Assembly (NCBI GenBank): GCA_963726785.1
Contig: CAVSDJ010000009.1
Coordinates: 806,001-870,000, forward strand
Direction of reading: 5' to 3'
Length of the DNA stretch: 64,000 nt
Source of the DNA: DATEKX01 sp963726785
Lineage (GTDB): Bacteria > Acidobacteriota > Blastocatellia > UBA7656
Numbering within the stretch: the first letter of the stretch is position 1; each line of letters begins with the position of its first letter. Below are positions 45,373 through 53,981 of this stretch, one piece after another. The position numbers and the translations under genes are program-made. A model generated the notes under the pieces. That model did not search any database. It was not told the origin of the DNA and saw nothing but the letters and a program-made list of their open reading frames with translations.

Positions 45373-46592
45373 ACCTCATAGCAACATTCAAACTTGCGTT
45401 GACCGCGCTTTCGCGTAACAAGATGCGTTCGATCCTGACGATGCTTGGCATAATCATCGGCGTCGGAGCCGTGATCGCGATGGTCGGCATAGGTCAGGGC
45501 GCATCGGCTTCTATACAGTCGCAGATTTCTCAGCTCGGCAACAACATGCTCTACGTGTCTGCGGGTTCAGCCAACACGGGCGGAATGCGCGGAGGCTCAG
45601 GGACAGGGACGACTCTGACGGTCGAAGACATCGAAGCGATTGAAAGGGAAGTGCCTTCGGTCAGCGCCGCAAGTCCTTACGTGCGGGGTTCGGGTCAGTT
45701 GGTTTATGGAAACATGAACTGGTCTGCGTCGGGCGGCATCGGTGGCACGAGCGAGAAGTTTCCTGAGATTCGAGATTGGAAAGTCGGGTCGGGTGAATTC
45801 TTCACCGAGGCTGATGTGAAGTATGCTGCGCGTGTTGCGGTGCTCGGAAAGACCGTGGCCGATAATCTCTTTGCGGGCGCAGACCCGATTGGTCAGACGA
45901 TTCGCATTCGCAATCTGCCGTTTCGAGTCGTCGGCATACTCGCTGCGAAAGGCCAGAATCAGGTAGGTCAGGATCAGGATGACACGGTCATCATTCCTTA
46001 CACAGCGGCGATGAAGAAACTGCTCTCGACAACGCGCGTTTCGATGGCGATGGTTTCAGCCATCAGCGCCGATGCAACGACTACGGCAGAGCGACAGATC
46101 GGAGAATTGCTGCGCCAGCGTCATCGTCTTGCGCCTAACGAAGAAGATGATTTCACAGTCCGCAACCTCAGCGACATAGCCGAAGCCGCGAGCGCATCGA
46201 GCAGCATTATGACTAACCTGCTCGCTTCGATTGCAGGCGTGTCGCTTCTGGTAGGCGGCATCGGCATCATGAACATCATGCTCGTAAGCGTGACCGAGCG
46301 AACGCGCGAGATAGGAATTCGCATGGCGATTGGCGCGCGAAGCGGCGTCATCCGTCGCCAGTTTTTGATCGAATCAATAACGATCTCGCTCGTGGGCGGC
46401 ATCATCGGCGCTCTGCTCGGAGTCGGGGCTTCGATTGCCATAGCCTCCACGCTCAACTGGCCGACGCTCGTTTCGCCTGCGTCTATTGTGATATCAGTCG
46501 CATTTTCGGCTCTGGTAGGAATCCTTTTCGGCTACTACCCTGCGCGCAAAGCGGCTGCGCTTGATCCGATAGATGCGCTGAGGTATGAATAA
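45369..46592 (+). CDS. MacB-type ABC transporter permease
   Basis: 407 residues, overlapping the ATPase gene by four bases (ATGA). N-terminal FtsX-like start (ATFKLALTALSRNKMRSILTMLGIIIGVGAVIAMVGIG), large periplasmic MacB-PCD domain (about 45-275) and three C-terminal helices with GGIGIMNIMLVSVTERTREIGIRMAIGAR, ending FGYYPARKAAALDPIDALRYE. The typical mechanotransmission permease for macrolides, toxins or siderophores; substrate here unknown. Confidence 0.94.
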   Translation: MNLIATFKLALTALSRNKMRSILTMLGIIIGVGAVIAMVGIGQGASASIQSQISQLGNNMLYVSAGSANTGGMRGGSGTGTTLTVEDIEAIEREVPSVSAASPYVRGSGQLVYGNMNWSASGGIGGTSEKFPEIRDWKVGSGEFFTEADVKYAARVAVLGKTVADNLFAGADPIGQTIRIRNLPFRVVGILAAKGQNQVGQDQDDTVIIPYTAAMKKLLSTTRVSMAMVSAISADATTTAERQIGELLRQRHRLAPNEEDDFTVRNLSDIAEAASASSSIMTNLLASIAGVSLLVGGIGIMNIMLVSVTERTREIGIRMAIGARSGVIRRQFLIESITISLVGGIIGALLGVGASIAIASTLNWPTLVSPASIVISVAFSALVGILFGYYPARKAAALDPIDALRYE

Positions 46593-46624
46593 GGCGAACA
46601 GTTATTAGCGGCTGTTTAAGAAGC

Positions 46625-46777
46625 AACTCCGTAGGAGTGACCTGTCGATAGCAGCAATCAAACAAGTGATTTGTAGCTCCGTAGGAACGACCTGTTGATT
46701 TAGAGGTCGCTCCTACGGAGCTACAAAAACTTTTTACGCTACCGAAACTATAGACAGGTCGTCCCTAACGGGACTGC
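46625..46777. repeat. Palindromic repeat cluster, family B
   Basis: ACTCCGTAGGAGTGACCTGT (from 46626), then the inverted repeat TTGTAGCTCCGTAGGAACGA.. (46671-46693) with 46704-46726, one mismatch, then a 31-base unit at 46747-46777 identical to 24772-24802. The order of unit types is the same as at 24649-24802, so the whole composite element has been copied. Lies between two convergent genes. Confidence 0.9.
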
Positions 46778-46823
46778 TATAACAGAGATTCTTATTTATC
46801 GCCTCAATCTTGCTTTTGGAAAT

Positions 46824-48170
46824 TCAGACTTCCATCACGTGAAGTGTTCGAGCCTGCTTCCAAAGGCCGCGCGTGAAGTCAGGGAAATCTACGGCCTTGC
46901 TCCTGCGCGCGACCGATTGTTCGCTCAGCGGAGTGACGACGCTCCAAGCGACGCCATCATACACATCCTGATCTGTTGGCTTTCCGTTTCTCAACGCTTG
47001 GATCAGCCTGTAATCTTCGATGAAATCCATGCCGCCGTGTCCCGCGCCTTTCGATTCTGCTTCCATCTTTCGCCACAGCGGATGATCGAGTTCCTGGAAT
47101 TTATCGAGCGTGTCCCATTGATGCTCCTGGCTGCGTCCTTCGATATGAACCCGGTTCGGATATTTTTCAAAGATGCCTTCGGTTCCCTGAACTATATTTA
47201 TGCGGCTATAAGGTCGAGGCAGGTTGGTGTCGTGATAAAGCGTGATGACTTTGCCTTTTGCCGTGTAGATCAAGCTGACGTTCACGTCGCCCAGCGCGTA
47301 CTTTTGAGTAGCTCGCGAATCGCTTGCGCCGAAATGTTTAGCTGCGTAGAGATTCAATCCGCGTGACGGGCTGCTCATCGAGACGAGATATTCAAAACGG
47401 TCTCCGCGATTGATGTCCATGCATTGCGCTACAGGCCCAAGCCCATGCGTAGGATAAAGATTCGCGTTTCGCTTGATCGAATGAGCCAAACGCCACGCAC
47501 CTTCGTTCACTTTGTCAAATTTGATTTCGCGCAGGTCGTGCAGATACCCGGCTTCTGCGTGCAGTATCTCTCCAAGCAATCCTTTCTTGACCATGTTCAA
47601 ACACATCATCTCCGGACGGTCGTAGCAGCAGTTCTCCATCATCACGCAATGCTTGCGTGTCTTTTCCGAGGTCTCTATCAACTGCCAGCATTCTTCGATG
47701 GTGGTCGCCATAGGCACTTCGATGGCTACGTGTTTGCCGGCGTTCATAGCGGCCACCGCAACCGGCACATGCCATTCCCACGGAGTCGCCGTGTAAACCA
47801 GATCAATATCCGGGCGCTCGCACAATCTCTTAAAGTCTGTCGGGCCGCGCCAATAGCCTTCGGGCTTCGCAAAGCCTGCTTTGGTCGTCAGGCTTTGAGC
47901 GCGCACGACGCGATCTTCTATGATGTCGCAGACGGCGCGAATCTCTGCGCCTTCAATCTTCAACAAGTTCTCGACGTGCGAAGTGCCTTGCAAACCGACT
48001 CCGACATAGCCCACACGAACCGCGCTCATCGGAGGCGCTTTGAATTCCATCATCGTTTCGTCTTTTATGCCGCCGCGCAAACTCTCCGCGATGCTGTCTT
48101 TAACGAGCGCGGTGCTGAGGCTGCCAGCAGCGCCGAGTTTCAAGAAATCACGACGATTATGTTTATTCAT
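46824..48170 (-). CDS. GH109-like Gfo/Idh/MocA oxidoreductase, Tat-exported
   Basis: 448 residues. Twin-arginine signal NRRDFLKLGAAGSLS. Rossmann NAD motif RVGYVGVGLQGTSHVENLL, then TATPWEWHVPVAVAAMNAGKHVAIEVPMATTIEECWQLIE and HCVMMENCCYDRPEMMCLNMVKKGLLGEI, the pattern of the GH109 group whose known members are NAD-dependent alpha-N-acetylgalactosaminidases. Ends WSVVTPLSEQSVARRS, also GH109-like. Operon with a sodium symporter and a 48-residue peptide, so probably glycan-derived sugar uptake and release. Confidence 0.85.
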   Translation of the reverse strand: MNKHNRRDFLKLGAAGSLSTALVKDSIAESLRGGIKDETMMEFKAPPMSAVRVGYVGVGLQGTSHVENLLKIEGAEIRAVCDIIEDRVVRAQSLTTKAGFAKPEGYWRGPTDFKRLCERPDIDLVYTATPWEWHVPVAVAAMNAGKHVAIEVPMATTIEECWQLIETSEKTRKHCVMMENCCYDRPEMMCLNMVKKGLLGEILHAEAGYLHDLREIKFDKVNEGAWRLAHSIKRNANLYPTHGLGPVAQCMDINRGDRFEYLVSMSSPSRGLNLYAAKHFGASDSRATQKYALGDVNVSLIYTAKGKVITLYHDTNLPRPYSRINIVQGTEGIFEKYPNRVHIEGRSQEHQWDTLDKFQELDHPLWRKMEAESKGAGHGGMDFIEDYRLIQALRNGKPTDQDVYDGVAWSVVTPLSEQSVARRSKAVDFPDFTRGLWKQARTLHVMEV

Positions 48171-48185
48171 AATTGCTCCTGTGGT

Positions 48186-48332
48186 TTAGTCTTTGTCCTG
48201 TTGTTTGCTCAGTTGATTGAAGAATTCGCGCAGGTCTCGAAATCCTTTGATCGTTACAATGACAGTGATGAACGCGAATGCCGCGCCCGCTGCGATGAGG
48301 CTGATCGTCCAAAACCATACCCAGTATTTCAT
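48186..48332 (-). CDS. 48-residue single-helix membrane peptide in symporter operon
   Basis: From ATG 48332, with GGAGG five bases upstream. Starts KYWVWFWTISLIAAGAAFAFITVIVTIKG (shown in two parts: KYWVWFWTISLIAAGA, AFAFITVIVTIKG), one membrane helix, followed by a charged cytoplasmic tail FRDLREFFNQLSKQQDKD. It begins 25 bases after the symporter stop and ends 16 bases before the GH109-like gene, all on the same strand. Position, RBS and composition argue for a real accessory subunit of the symporter; function inferred from context only. Confidence 0.7.
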   Translation of the reverse strand: MKYWVWFWTISLIAAGAAFAFITVIVTIKGFRDLREFFNQLSKQQDKD

Positions 48333-48356
48333 AATGCCTCCATCAAATCTCTTCTG

Positions 48357-49832
48357 CTATTGTCGCTTGCGGCCTAAGAGCGAGCCGACGATAAGGCCTG
48401 CGGCGGCCAGCCCGAATGCAGCAAAGCCCGCGAAGGTTTCGCTTCGGTGCAAAAAGAAAAACGGAATGATTGCGCCCGCCGCGCCGCCAACCATCGCAGC
48501 GTACCCGCCCGTAGTATTCGCGCGTCGCCAGTACAACCCACCGACCACGCACACGAATGCGCCCGCCAAGAAAATAGTTCCTGTGATATTCAAATAGAGA
48601 TAGACCGCGCCGGGCGGTGTGTAATAAAGCCCCCAAAACAACAGGAACAAGCTGACGAAGACGTTACTGATTCGATTGACCAATATTTGCTTTTTTGAAC
48701 TGAGTGGCGGCATGCGCATTACTTGCCTGAGCGGTAGCACGATGTCTTGTGAGATGACCGAACTCCAACCGAGCAGATATGAACTGTTGACCGACATCGT
48801 TGCGGCAAGCATTCCTGCTACGACGATGCCGCGCACGCCCGGCCCGAGAATACTGGCAAGCATCGCGGGCATTGCATCGAGCGGCGCAAGCTGTTGGCCG
48901 TTGACTACCGCCGAAGGAATGCCTCTATCGAGCGCGCCTGTGCCGAACATCGTGAGCGCTGCGATTCCCCACAACATCGGCAGCATGCCTCGTCCGAGAA
49001 AAATAAACCCTGTCCACGTCATGACTTTCTTCGAGACTTCAGGGCTTTTAGTCGAAAACATTCGCATCGCAGTCGTTTGCCAGCAGGTGTGCACAGCAAA
49101 CCACAACAGCACCTGCCAGATCAAAAACGTCAAACCGTATTGCGAGTTCGTCAAAGGGTTGAAGCCCGCGCTCCCCATAGTAGTCGTAACTTTTTCGACT
49201 ATGTTCCCCCAGCCCGCATGAAATACCGCATAGATGCTTACGAGAATTGTCGCTACCGATAGCAATATGTATTGAATGAAATCCGTGATGACGACCGAGA
49301 CCATGCCTCCGAGAACCGTGTAAAGCAATTCGAGCAGCAGTATCGCGGTCATCACTGCGACGAGATATTTAGTGTCAATGCCGCTGACGATTGTCAGAAA
49401 TTCGCCTTCGATCTTGAGGAAGACTCCCATGTTGAGTATGCCGCCGAGCGCGACCAGCACGCCCGTAACTAATCGAAGCCCGCGACTGTATTTCACCTCG
49501 AAGTATTCCGGCACGGTCATCAGCTTCAGCTCGCGAAACCGGCTGATCACAAGCCCCGTGCGCCCGACGATGATCATTACCAGGCCGGAAATCAGTGCTA
49601 CCGCGAACGCGGCGAAGCCATAGCGATAGCCGAATTCGGCGTTATACATGAAAGTGATCGTGCCGATCTCTGTTGCCGCCAATGTCGCAATGCCGACGTA
49701 GAGGCCGAGTTCGCGACCGGCTACAAGGTAATGAGAGACGTTGCCGACAAGCCGTTTGCCCATCAGCCCGATTCCAACCGACAGAGCGAGATACGCGACA
49801 ACGATAATCCAATCAACGATGGCAAAATTCAC
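48357..49832 (-). CDS. Sodium:solute symporter (SSS family)
   Basis: 491 residues from GTG 49832 (AGGAG eight bases upstream); the earlier in-frame starts lack such a site. About 13 membrane helices: NFAIVDWIIVVAYLALSVGIGL, the SSS early motif YLVAGRELG, FMYNAEFGYRYGFAAFAVALISG and GMVSVVITDFIQYILL, the conserved sodium-site helix. Imports a sugar, carboxylate or similar solute with Na+. Divergent from the galactokinase-like gene (135 bases between starts) and co-transcribed with the peptide and GH109-like genes. Confidence 0.92.
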   Translation of the reverse strand: MNFAIVDWIIVVAYLALSVGIGLMGKRLVGNVSHYLVAGRELGLYVGIATLAATEIGTITFMYNAEFGYRYGFAAFAVALISGLVMIIVGRTGLVISRFRELKLMTVPEYFEVKYSRGLRLVTGVLVALGGILNMGVFLKIEGEFLTIVSGIDTKYLVAVMTAILLLELLYTVLGGMVSVVITDFIQYILLSVATILVSIYAVFHAGWGNIVEKVTTTMGSAGFNPLTNSQYGLTFLIWQVLLWFAVHTCWQTTAMRMFSTKSPEVSKKVMTWTGFIFLGRGMLPMLWGIAALTMFGTGALDRGIPSAVVNGQQLAPLDAMPAMLASILGPGVRGIVVAGMLAATMSVNSSYLLGWSSVISQDIVLPLRQVMRMPPLSSKKQILVNRISNVFVSLFLLFWGLYYTPPGAVYLYLNITGTIFLAGAFVCVVGGLYWRRANTTGGYAAMVGGAAGAIIPFFFLHRSETFAGFAAFGLAAAGLIVGSLLGRKRQ

Positions 49833-49966
49833 TCTCAGGCTCCTGATTGTTTTATGTGAATGCCGGTCTATAACATCCTCGCGCATCAATCGCAAGCTAA
49901 TCCCCTCGTCCGTTGCGGCGAGTCGAGGCCAGTGTTATAAAACGAGCGACCAGATCAAACGCAAGT

Positions 49967-51427
49967 ATGACGAAATCATCTGACGCATTGCTCCGATCAC
50001 TCAGCGAAGTTTACGGCGATGATGAAGGCCTTTTGAAACAAAGGCTCAATCGTCTGAGCGCGCAATGCGATTTGTTCGAGCGATACTATGGGGGCGGCGC
50101 TATAAGGGCGTTGCGCGCGCCTGCGCGGATAAACATTCTCGGCGAGCACGTGGATTATGTTTCGTACTTGCCGACCTCATCGCTTCCGTTCGGCAGCCGC
50201 GAACACGATATGATCATGCTCTATCGCGCGAATGGGACAAACCGTGTGCGTGGAGCTTCGACCTTAAATCATTTCGCCGCCGCCGAATTCGATTTGACTG
50301 ATGTTGTGCCGTCTCGCGCGACAGAAAATGTTCGAGCCGATTGGCAGGCTTATCTTTTCAATAAGCCAGCAGTCGCGCCCCACTGGATTAACTACGTGAA
50401 AGCGGCTGTTTACTTTGCGCGGTTCAAGCACGGCGCGAGACTTGGGCAGGGTTTCGATTTCCTGATTGATTCGAGCATTCCACCCGGCGGCGGTTCGTCT
50501 TCATCATCGGCCCTGACTGTGCTTGCCGGTGCAACAGCGCGGCTCATCAACAATATCGAATGCGACGCGCGAGAGTTGGCTTTTGATTCCGCGAGCGCCG
50601 AATGGTATGTGGGCACGCGCGGCGGCGCGATGGATCACCTGACGATTTGTCTGGCGAAGCGACACAACGCAGTGCATATCGATTATGCTTCCGAGCAGAC
50701 CACGCTCGTCGGGGTGCCGGATGAAGAATTTTGCTGGCTGACGTTCTTTTCGCACGCGGCAGATAAAGGCCGCGAAGTGATGCTCGAATACAACGAGCGC
50801 GCAGCCGTTGCGAGGGTGATTATCCCGGCGCTGATTTACGACCGGCAAGTTGTATCGTTTGATGAGCCGCAGCAAGTGATAAACGAACTGCCCGATTCGA
50901 TAACTCTTGCTGAAATTGAGCAGAGACACCCCGAAGCATTTCTTGAATGCGTTCGCGCTTTTCCCTCGCTGGTCGGCCAACGGTACGATCAATCGCTCAA
51001 GGTGCGTATTCGCGCCTTGCATCACCTGGGCGAATCTCTGCGCGTTACTGAGGCTATCGAAATTCTACAAAACGTTGGCGCGAATCAATCCGCATCGGCT
51101 GTCGAGTCGGGAATGTCGGCATTGGGCGAACTCTTGAACCAGTCGCACGAAAGCCTGCGAGACCTCTACGGTCTCTGCACTTCGGAAGTTAACGAACTGA
51201 TACAAATAATCGAGCGCAGCCCGGAAGTTTACGGCGCGCGATTGATGGGCGCGGGATTTGGCGGAAACGTGCTTGCGCTGGCAAAACGTGAATCAGCTTT
51301 CTCATTGATTGATCGCGTTCAAGCAGATTTTTACAAGCCGCGTGGGCGTGACGGCATTGCTGAAGGCTCGACGCTCGTTTCAACTTTGGGCGACGGACTG
51401 TCATTACTTGATTTAGATTCATTTTAA
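49967..51427 (+). CDS. Galactokinase-like GHMP kinase
   Basis: 486 residues from ATG 49967 (TTG 49913 in frame also possible; neither has a good RBS). Galactokinase signature variant APARINILGEHVDYVSY near residue 50, ATP loop IPPGGGSSSSSALTV, MDHLTICLAKRHNAVHIDY and C-terminal GARLMGAGFGGNVLALAK. Longer than usual galactokinases (about 380-400), with extra sequence between the signature and ATP loop and around 250-330. Phosphorylates a hexose at C1; the neighbouring GH109-like gene makes galactose or GalNAc plausible. Confidence 0.85.
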   Translation: MTKSSDALLRSLSEVYGDDEGLLKQRLNRLSAQCDLFERYYGGGAIRALRAPARINILGEHVDYVSYLPTSSLPFGSREHDMIMLYRANGTNRVRGASTLNHFAAAEFDLTDVVPSRATENVRADWQAYLFNKPAVAPHWINYVKAAVYFARFKHGARLGQGFDFLIDSSIPPGGGSSSSSALTVLAGATARLINNIECDARELAFDSASAEWYVGTRGGAMDHLTICLAKRHNAVHIDYASEQTTLVGVPDEEFCWLTFFSHAADKGREVMLEYNERAAVARVIIPALIYDRQVVSFDEPQQVINELPDSITLAEIEQRHPEAFLECVRAFPSLVGQRYDQSLKVRIRALHHLGESLRVTEAIEILQNVGANQSASAVESGMSALGELLNQSHESLRDLYGLCTSEVNELIQIIERSPEVYGARLMGAGFGGNVLALAKRESAFSLIDRVQADFYKPRGRDGIAEGSTLVSTLGDGLSLLDLDSF

Positions 51428-51434
51428 GAATCTG

Positions 51435-51590
51435 TTCACCGCAGAGGCGCAGAGAACGCAGAGATTTCGCAGAGGAAAACACAAGCATGGAGTACCGCCT
51501 TCAGGCGGAATGTTCTAGCCTTTCAATATTCCGCCTGAAGGCGGTACTCCTAACATCTTCTCTGCGAAATCTCTGCGCCTCTGCGGTGAA
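51435..51590. repeat. Nested palindromes: family A repeat containing a second inverted repeat
   Basis: Outer arms 51435-51474 and 51560-51590 are family A (TTCACCGCAGAGGCGCAGAG and complement; the left arm has nine extra bases). Inside lies a perfect 23-base inverted repeat, GGAGTACCGCCTTCAGGCGG.. (51489-51511) with 51528-51550, 16-base loop. The inner element sits in the loop where copies at 3002 and 10232 have only a short spacer. The remaining 51591-51757 has no gene that I can see. Confidence 0.92.
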
Positions 51591-51757
51591 ACAAACGACA
51601 CGCCTTGCAATCTTCTGCCGAGATAAGTATCTTAAAACCGTGACACTTTAATTACTCATTCCCTTCAATGCTGATGTAACTCAGCTTGGCCACAGTTTTC
51701 ATACTGTCTGGCGAAACCTCATCTGCTTTCAATCCGTAGACTGTCTGAAAGGAAAAT

Positions 51758-53197
51758 ATGAACGAACCCGTAGAGATACAATCTGCTGCTATGGCCACAG
51801 AAGTCCGGCGCGGTGGAATTCTAAAAACACTGCGCGAGGCATTCGCAGGTTCGCAGCAGGATTTCACCGAAGGCAGCATTCGCCGCGCGATTTTCCTGCT
51901 CGCCGTCCCGATGGTTTTAGAGATGGCGATGGAGTCGTTGTTCGGAATCGTGAACGTTTACTGGGTCGCGCATATCGGAAAAGATGCGGTGGTCGCATCG
52001 GTTGGCATTACTGAATCGCTATTGACTCTTATATTCGCGGTGGCGATGGGACTCAGCATGGCGACTATCGCTATGGTCGCGCGACGCATAGGTGAAAAAG
52101 ATCATGCGGGCGCGTCGGTCGCTTCGGTGCAGGCGATTTTGATCGGCATTGCCGTGTCAATTCCTATCGGAGTGATTGGCGTTTTCTTCACTCCGCAACT
52201 TTTTCATATGATGGGCGCGTCTGCGGAAGTCATCGAGGCAGGCACTGGCTATGGCAGAATCATTCTCGGCGGGAACATCGTTATCATGCTGTTGTTTTTG
52301 AACAACGCTGTGTTTCGCGGGGCAGGCGATGCCGCGATAGCAATGCGCGCTTTGTGGTTTGCAAACATCGTCAACCTGGTGCTCGACCCTTGTTTGATCT
52401 TCGGGCTTGGGCCGTTCCCCGAACTCGGCGTGACCGGCTCGGCGATAGCCACGACAATAGGTCGCGGCATGGGCGTGCTCTATCAGTTCTACATGCTCTC
52501 GTCCGGCAAAGGGCGTATACAGGTTCGCCTGGATCAGGCTCGCGTGAATTTCCAGGTGATGATGCGATTGCTTCGCGTATCGCTTGGCGGAATGTTTCAA
52601 TTTCTGGTCGCGACGGCAAGCTGGCTCGGACTTATGTTAATCGTGACAAAGTTCGGCGACGCGGCCATCGCCGGGTACACAATCGCGATTCGCATAATCA
52701 TCTTTGCATTATTGCCATCGTGGGGCATGAGCAACGCGGCTGCAACACTGGTTGGTCAGAACCTCGGAGCAGGAAAGCCTGAGCGGGCAGAGCGTTCTGT
52801 GTGGGTGACAGGTTTCACGAACATGGTCTTTTTAGGCGGCGTGACGGTTGTGTTCACAGTGTTCGCCGAGCCAATGATTCGCATCTTCACGCAGGAAGAA
52901 GCAGCTTTGCGTTATGGCACAGATGCGCTGCGTTTCATCAGCTTCGGTTACATCTTTTATGCTTACGGGATGGTGATGGTTGCGGCGTTCAACGGCGCGG
53001 GCGATACGCTGACGCCGACACTCATCAATCTGTTTTGTTACTGGCTGTTTCAGATTCCACTCGCTTATACGCTTGCGTTTCATACAAGCCTGGGCGCGCG
53101 TGGAATCTTTCTGGCAATCACGATTGCGGAAACGACTATCGCCGTAGTCGGAATGCTCGCTTTTCGTCGAGGCCGATGGAAGACGCAGAAGATATAA
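51758..53197 (+). CDS. MATE-family efflux transporter
   Basis: 479 residues, 12 membrane helices in two six-helix halves. N-terminal half MVLEMAMESLFGIVNVYWVAHIGKDAVVASVGI and AVFRGAGDAAIAMRALWFANIVNLVLDP; C-terminal half NAAATLVGQNLGAGKPERAERSVW and MVMVAAFNGAGDTLTPTLINLFCYWLFQIPLAY. AAAGGAAA lies six bases before the ATG. Exports cationic drugs or metabolites by Na+ or H+ antiport. About 40 residues precede the first helix. Confidence 0.94.
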   Translation: MNEPVEIQSAAMATEVRRGGILKTLREAFAGSQQDFTEGSIRRAIFLLAVPMVLEMAMESLFGIVNVYWVAHIGKDAVVASVGITESLLTLIFAVAMGLSMATIAMVARRIGEKDHAGASVASVQAILIGIAVSIPIGVIGVFFTPQLFHMMGASAEVIEAGTGYGRIILGGNIVIMLLFLNNAVFRGAGDAAIAMRALWFANIVNLVLDPCLIFGLGPFPELGVTGSAIATTIGRGMGVLYQFYMLSSGKGRIQVRLDQARVNFQVMMRLLRVSLGGMFQFLVATASWLGLMLIVTKFGDAAIAGYTIAIRIIIFALLPSWGMSNAAATLVGQNLGAGKPERAERSVWVTGFTNMVFLGGVTVVFTVFAEPMIRIFTQEEAALRYGTDALRFISFGYIFYAYGMVMVAAFNGAGDTLTPTLINLFCYWLFQIPLAYTLAFHTSLGARGIFLAITIAETTIAVVGMLAFRRGRWKTQKI

Positions 53198-53273
53198 GCC
53201 AGCGCAGAACGGTTATCAGATAATCGCAAACAGTAGTATAGTTCGAGCATCAGAAAGAATCGAAAGGCGAAAG

Positions 53274-53981
53274 ATGACCGCAACTGCTGTTGGTGCAAGT
53301 CGCCGGTTTGATGCTGTTGATGGTTTGCTGCTCGCGCTATCGTTAGCCTGCGGCGCGGCTTATCTGATCACACGCGGCTTGCCCGAATTCACAGGCAGCG
53401 TCGTCATAAAAGTGTTGGCCGTCGCGCCGCTTGCGCTTATTGCCTTTCGAGTGTTGCGAGATCGCGATGGATTGCTGCTGGCAAACTCGCTTACATTTTC
53501 AACGCTCGGCGATATGTTTCTGGGCATTGACGGCGAGAGATTGTTCGTCTTCGGCCTCGCCTCCTTTTTGATCGCGCACTTGCTGTACATCGTTTTGTTT
53601 GTGCGCAACCGGTCAAAGTCCGTGATTTCGAGCGCCGGTCAAAAAGTGCTTGCCGCTCTTGTGATGATCTTCAGCGTGGCGATGTTCGCGTGGCTGTGGC
53701 CGAATCTGGGCGACCTGAAGCTGCCTGTTGCGGCTTATCTTTGCGCTATCACCGGAATGGGTGTGACCGCGACGCGCGCAGGTTTTCGCGCTCCGTGGGT
53801 AGTCATCGGCGCAATGCTGTTCATCGTGTCCGACTCGCTGATCGCAGTGGGCAAGTTCAAATCGCCAATCGAGTACGGCAATTATCTGATATGGGCCACG
53901 TACTACATCGGTCAACTTTTCATCGCACTCGGATTCATTCGAGAGAAGAACCTAAGCAAGGTTCTGAATGAGGAGGCTTGA
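53274..53981 (+). CDS. Lysoplasmalogenase (YhhN family)
   Basis: 235 residues, about eight membrane helices. Family pattern: STLGDMFLGI early, IAHLLYIVLF, and late GAMLFIVSDSLIAVGKFKSP and YYIGQLFIALG, carrying the conserved Asp residues. YhhN enzymes hydrolyse the vinyl ether of lysoplasmalogens in membranes. Its stop abuts the ATG of the amidohydrolase gene. Confidence 0.88.
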   Translation: MTATAVGASRRFDAVDGLLLALSLACGAAYLITRGLPEFTGSVVIKVLAVAPLALIAFRVLRDRDGLLLANSLTFSTLGDMFLGIDGERLFVFGLASFLIAHLLYIVLFVRNRSKSVISSAGQKVLAALVMIFSVAMFAWLWPNLGDLKLPVAAYLCAITGMGVTATRAGFRAPWVVIGAMLFIVSDSLIAVGKFKSPIEYGNYLIWATYYIGQLFIALGFIREKNLSKVLNEEA

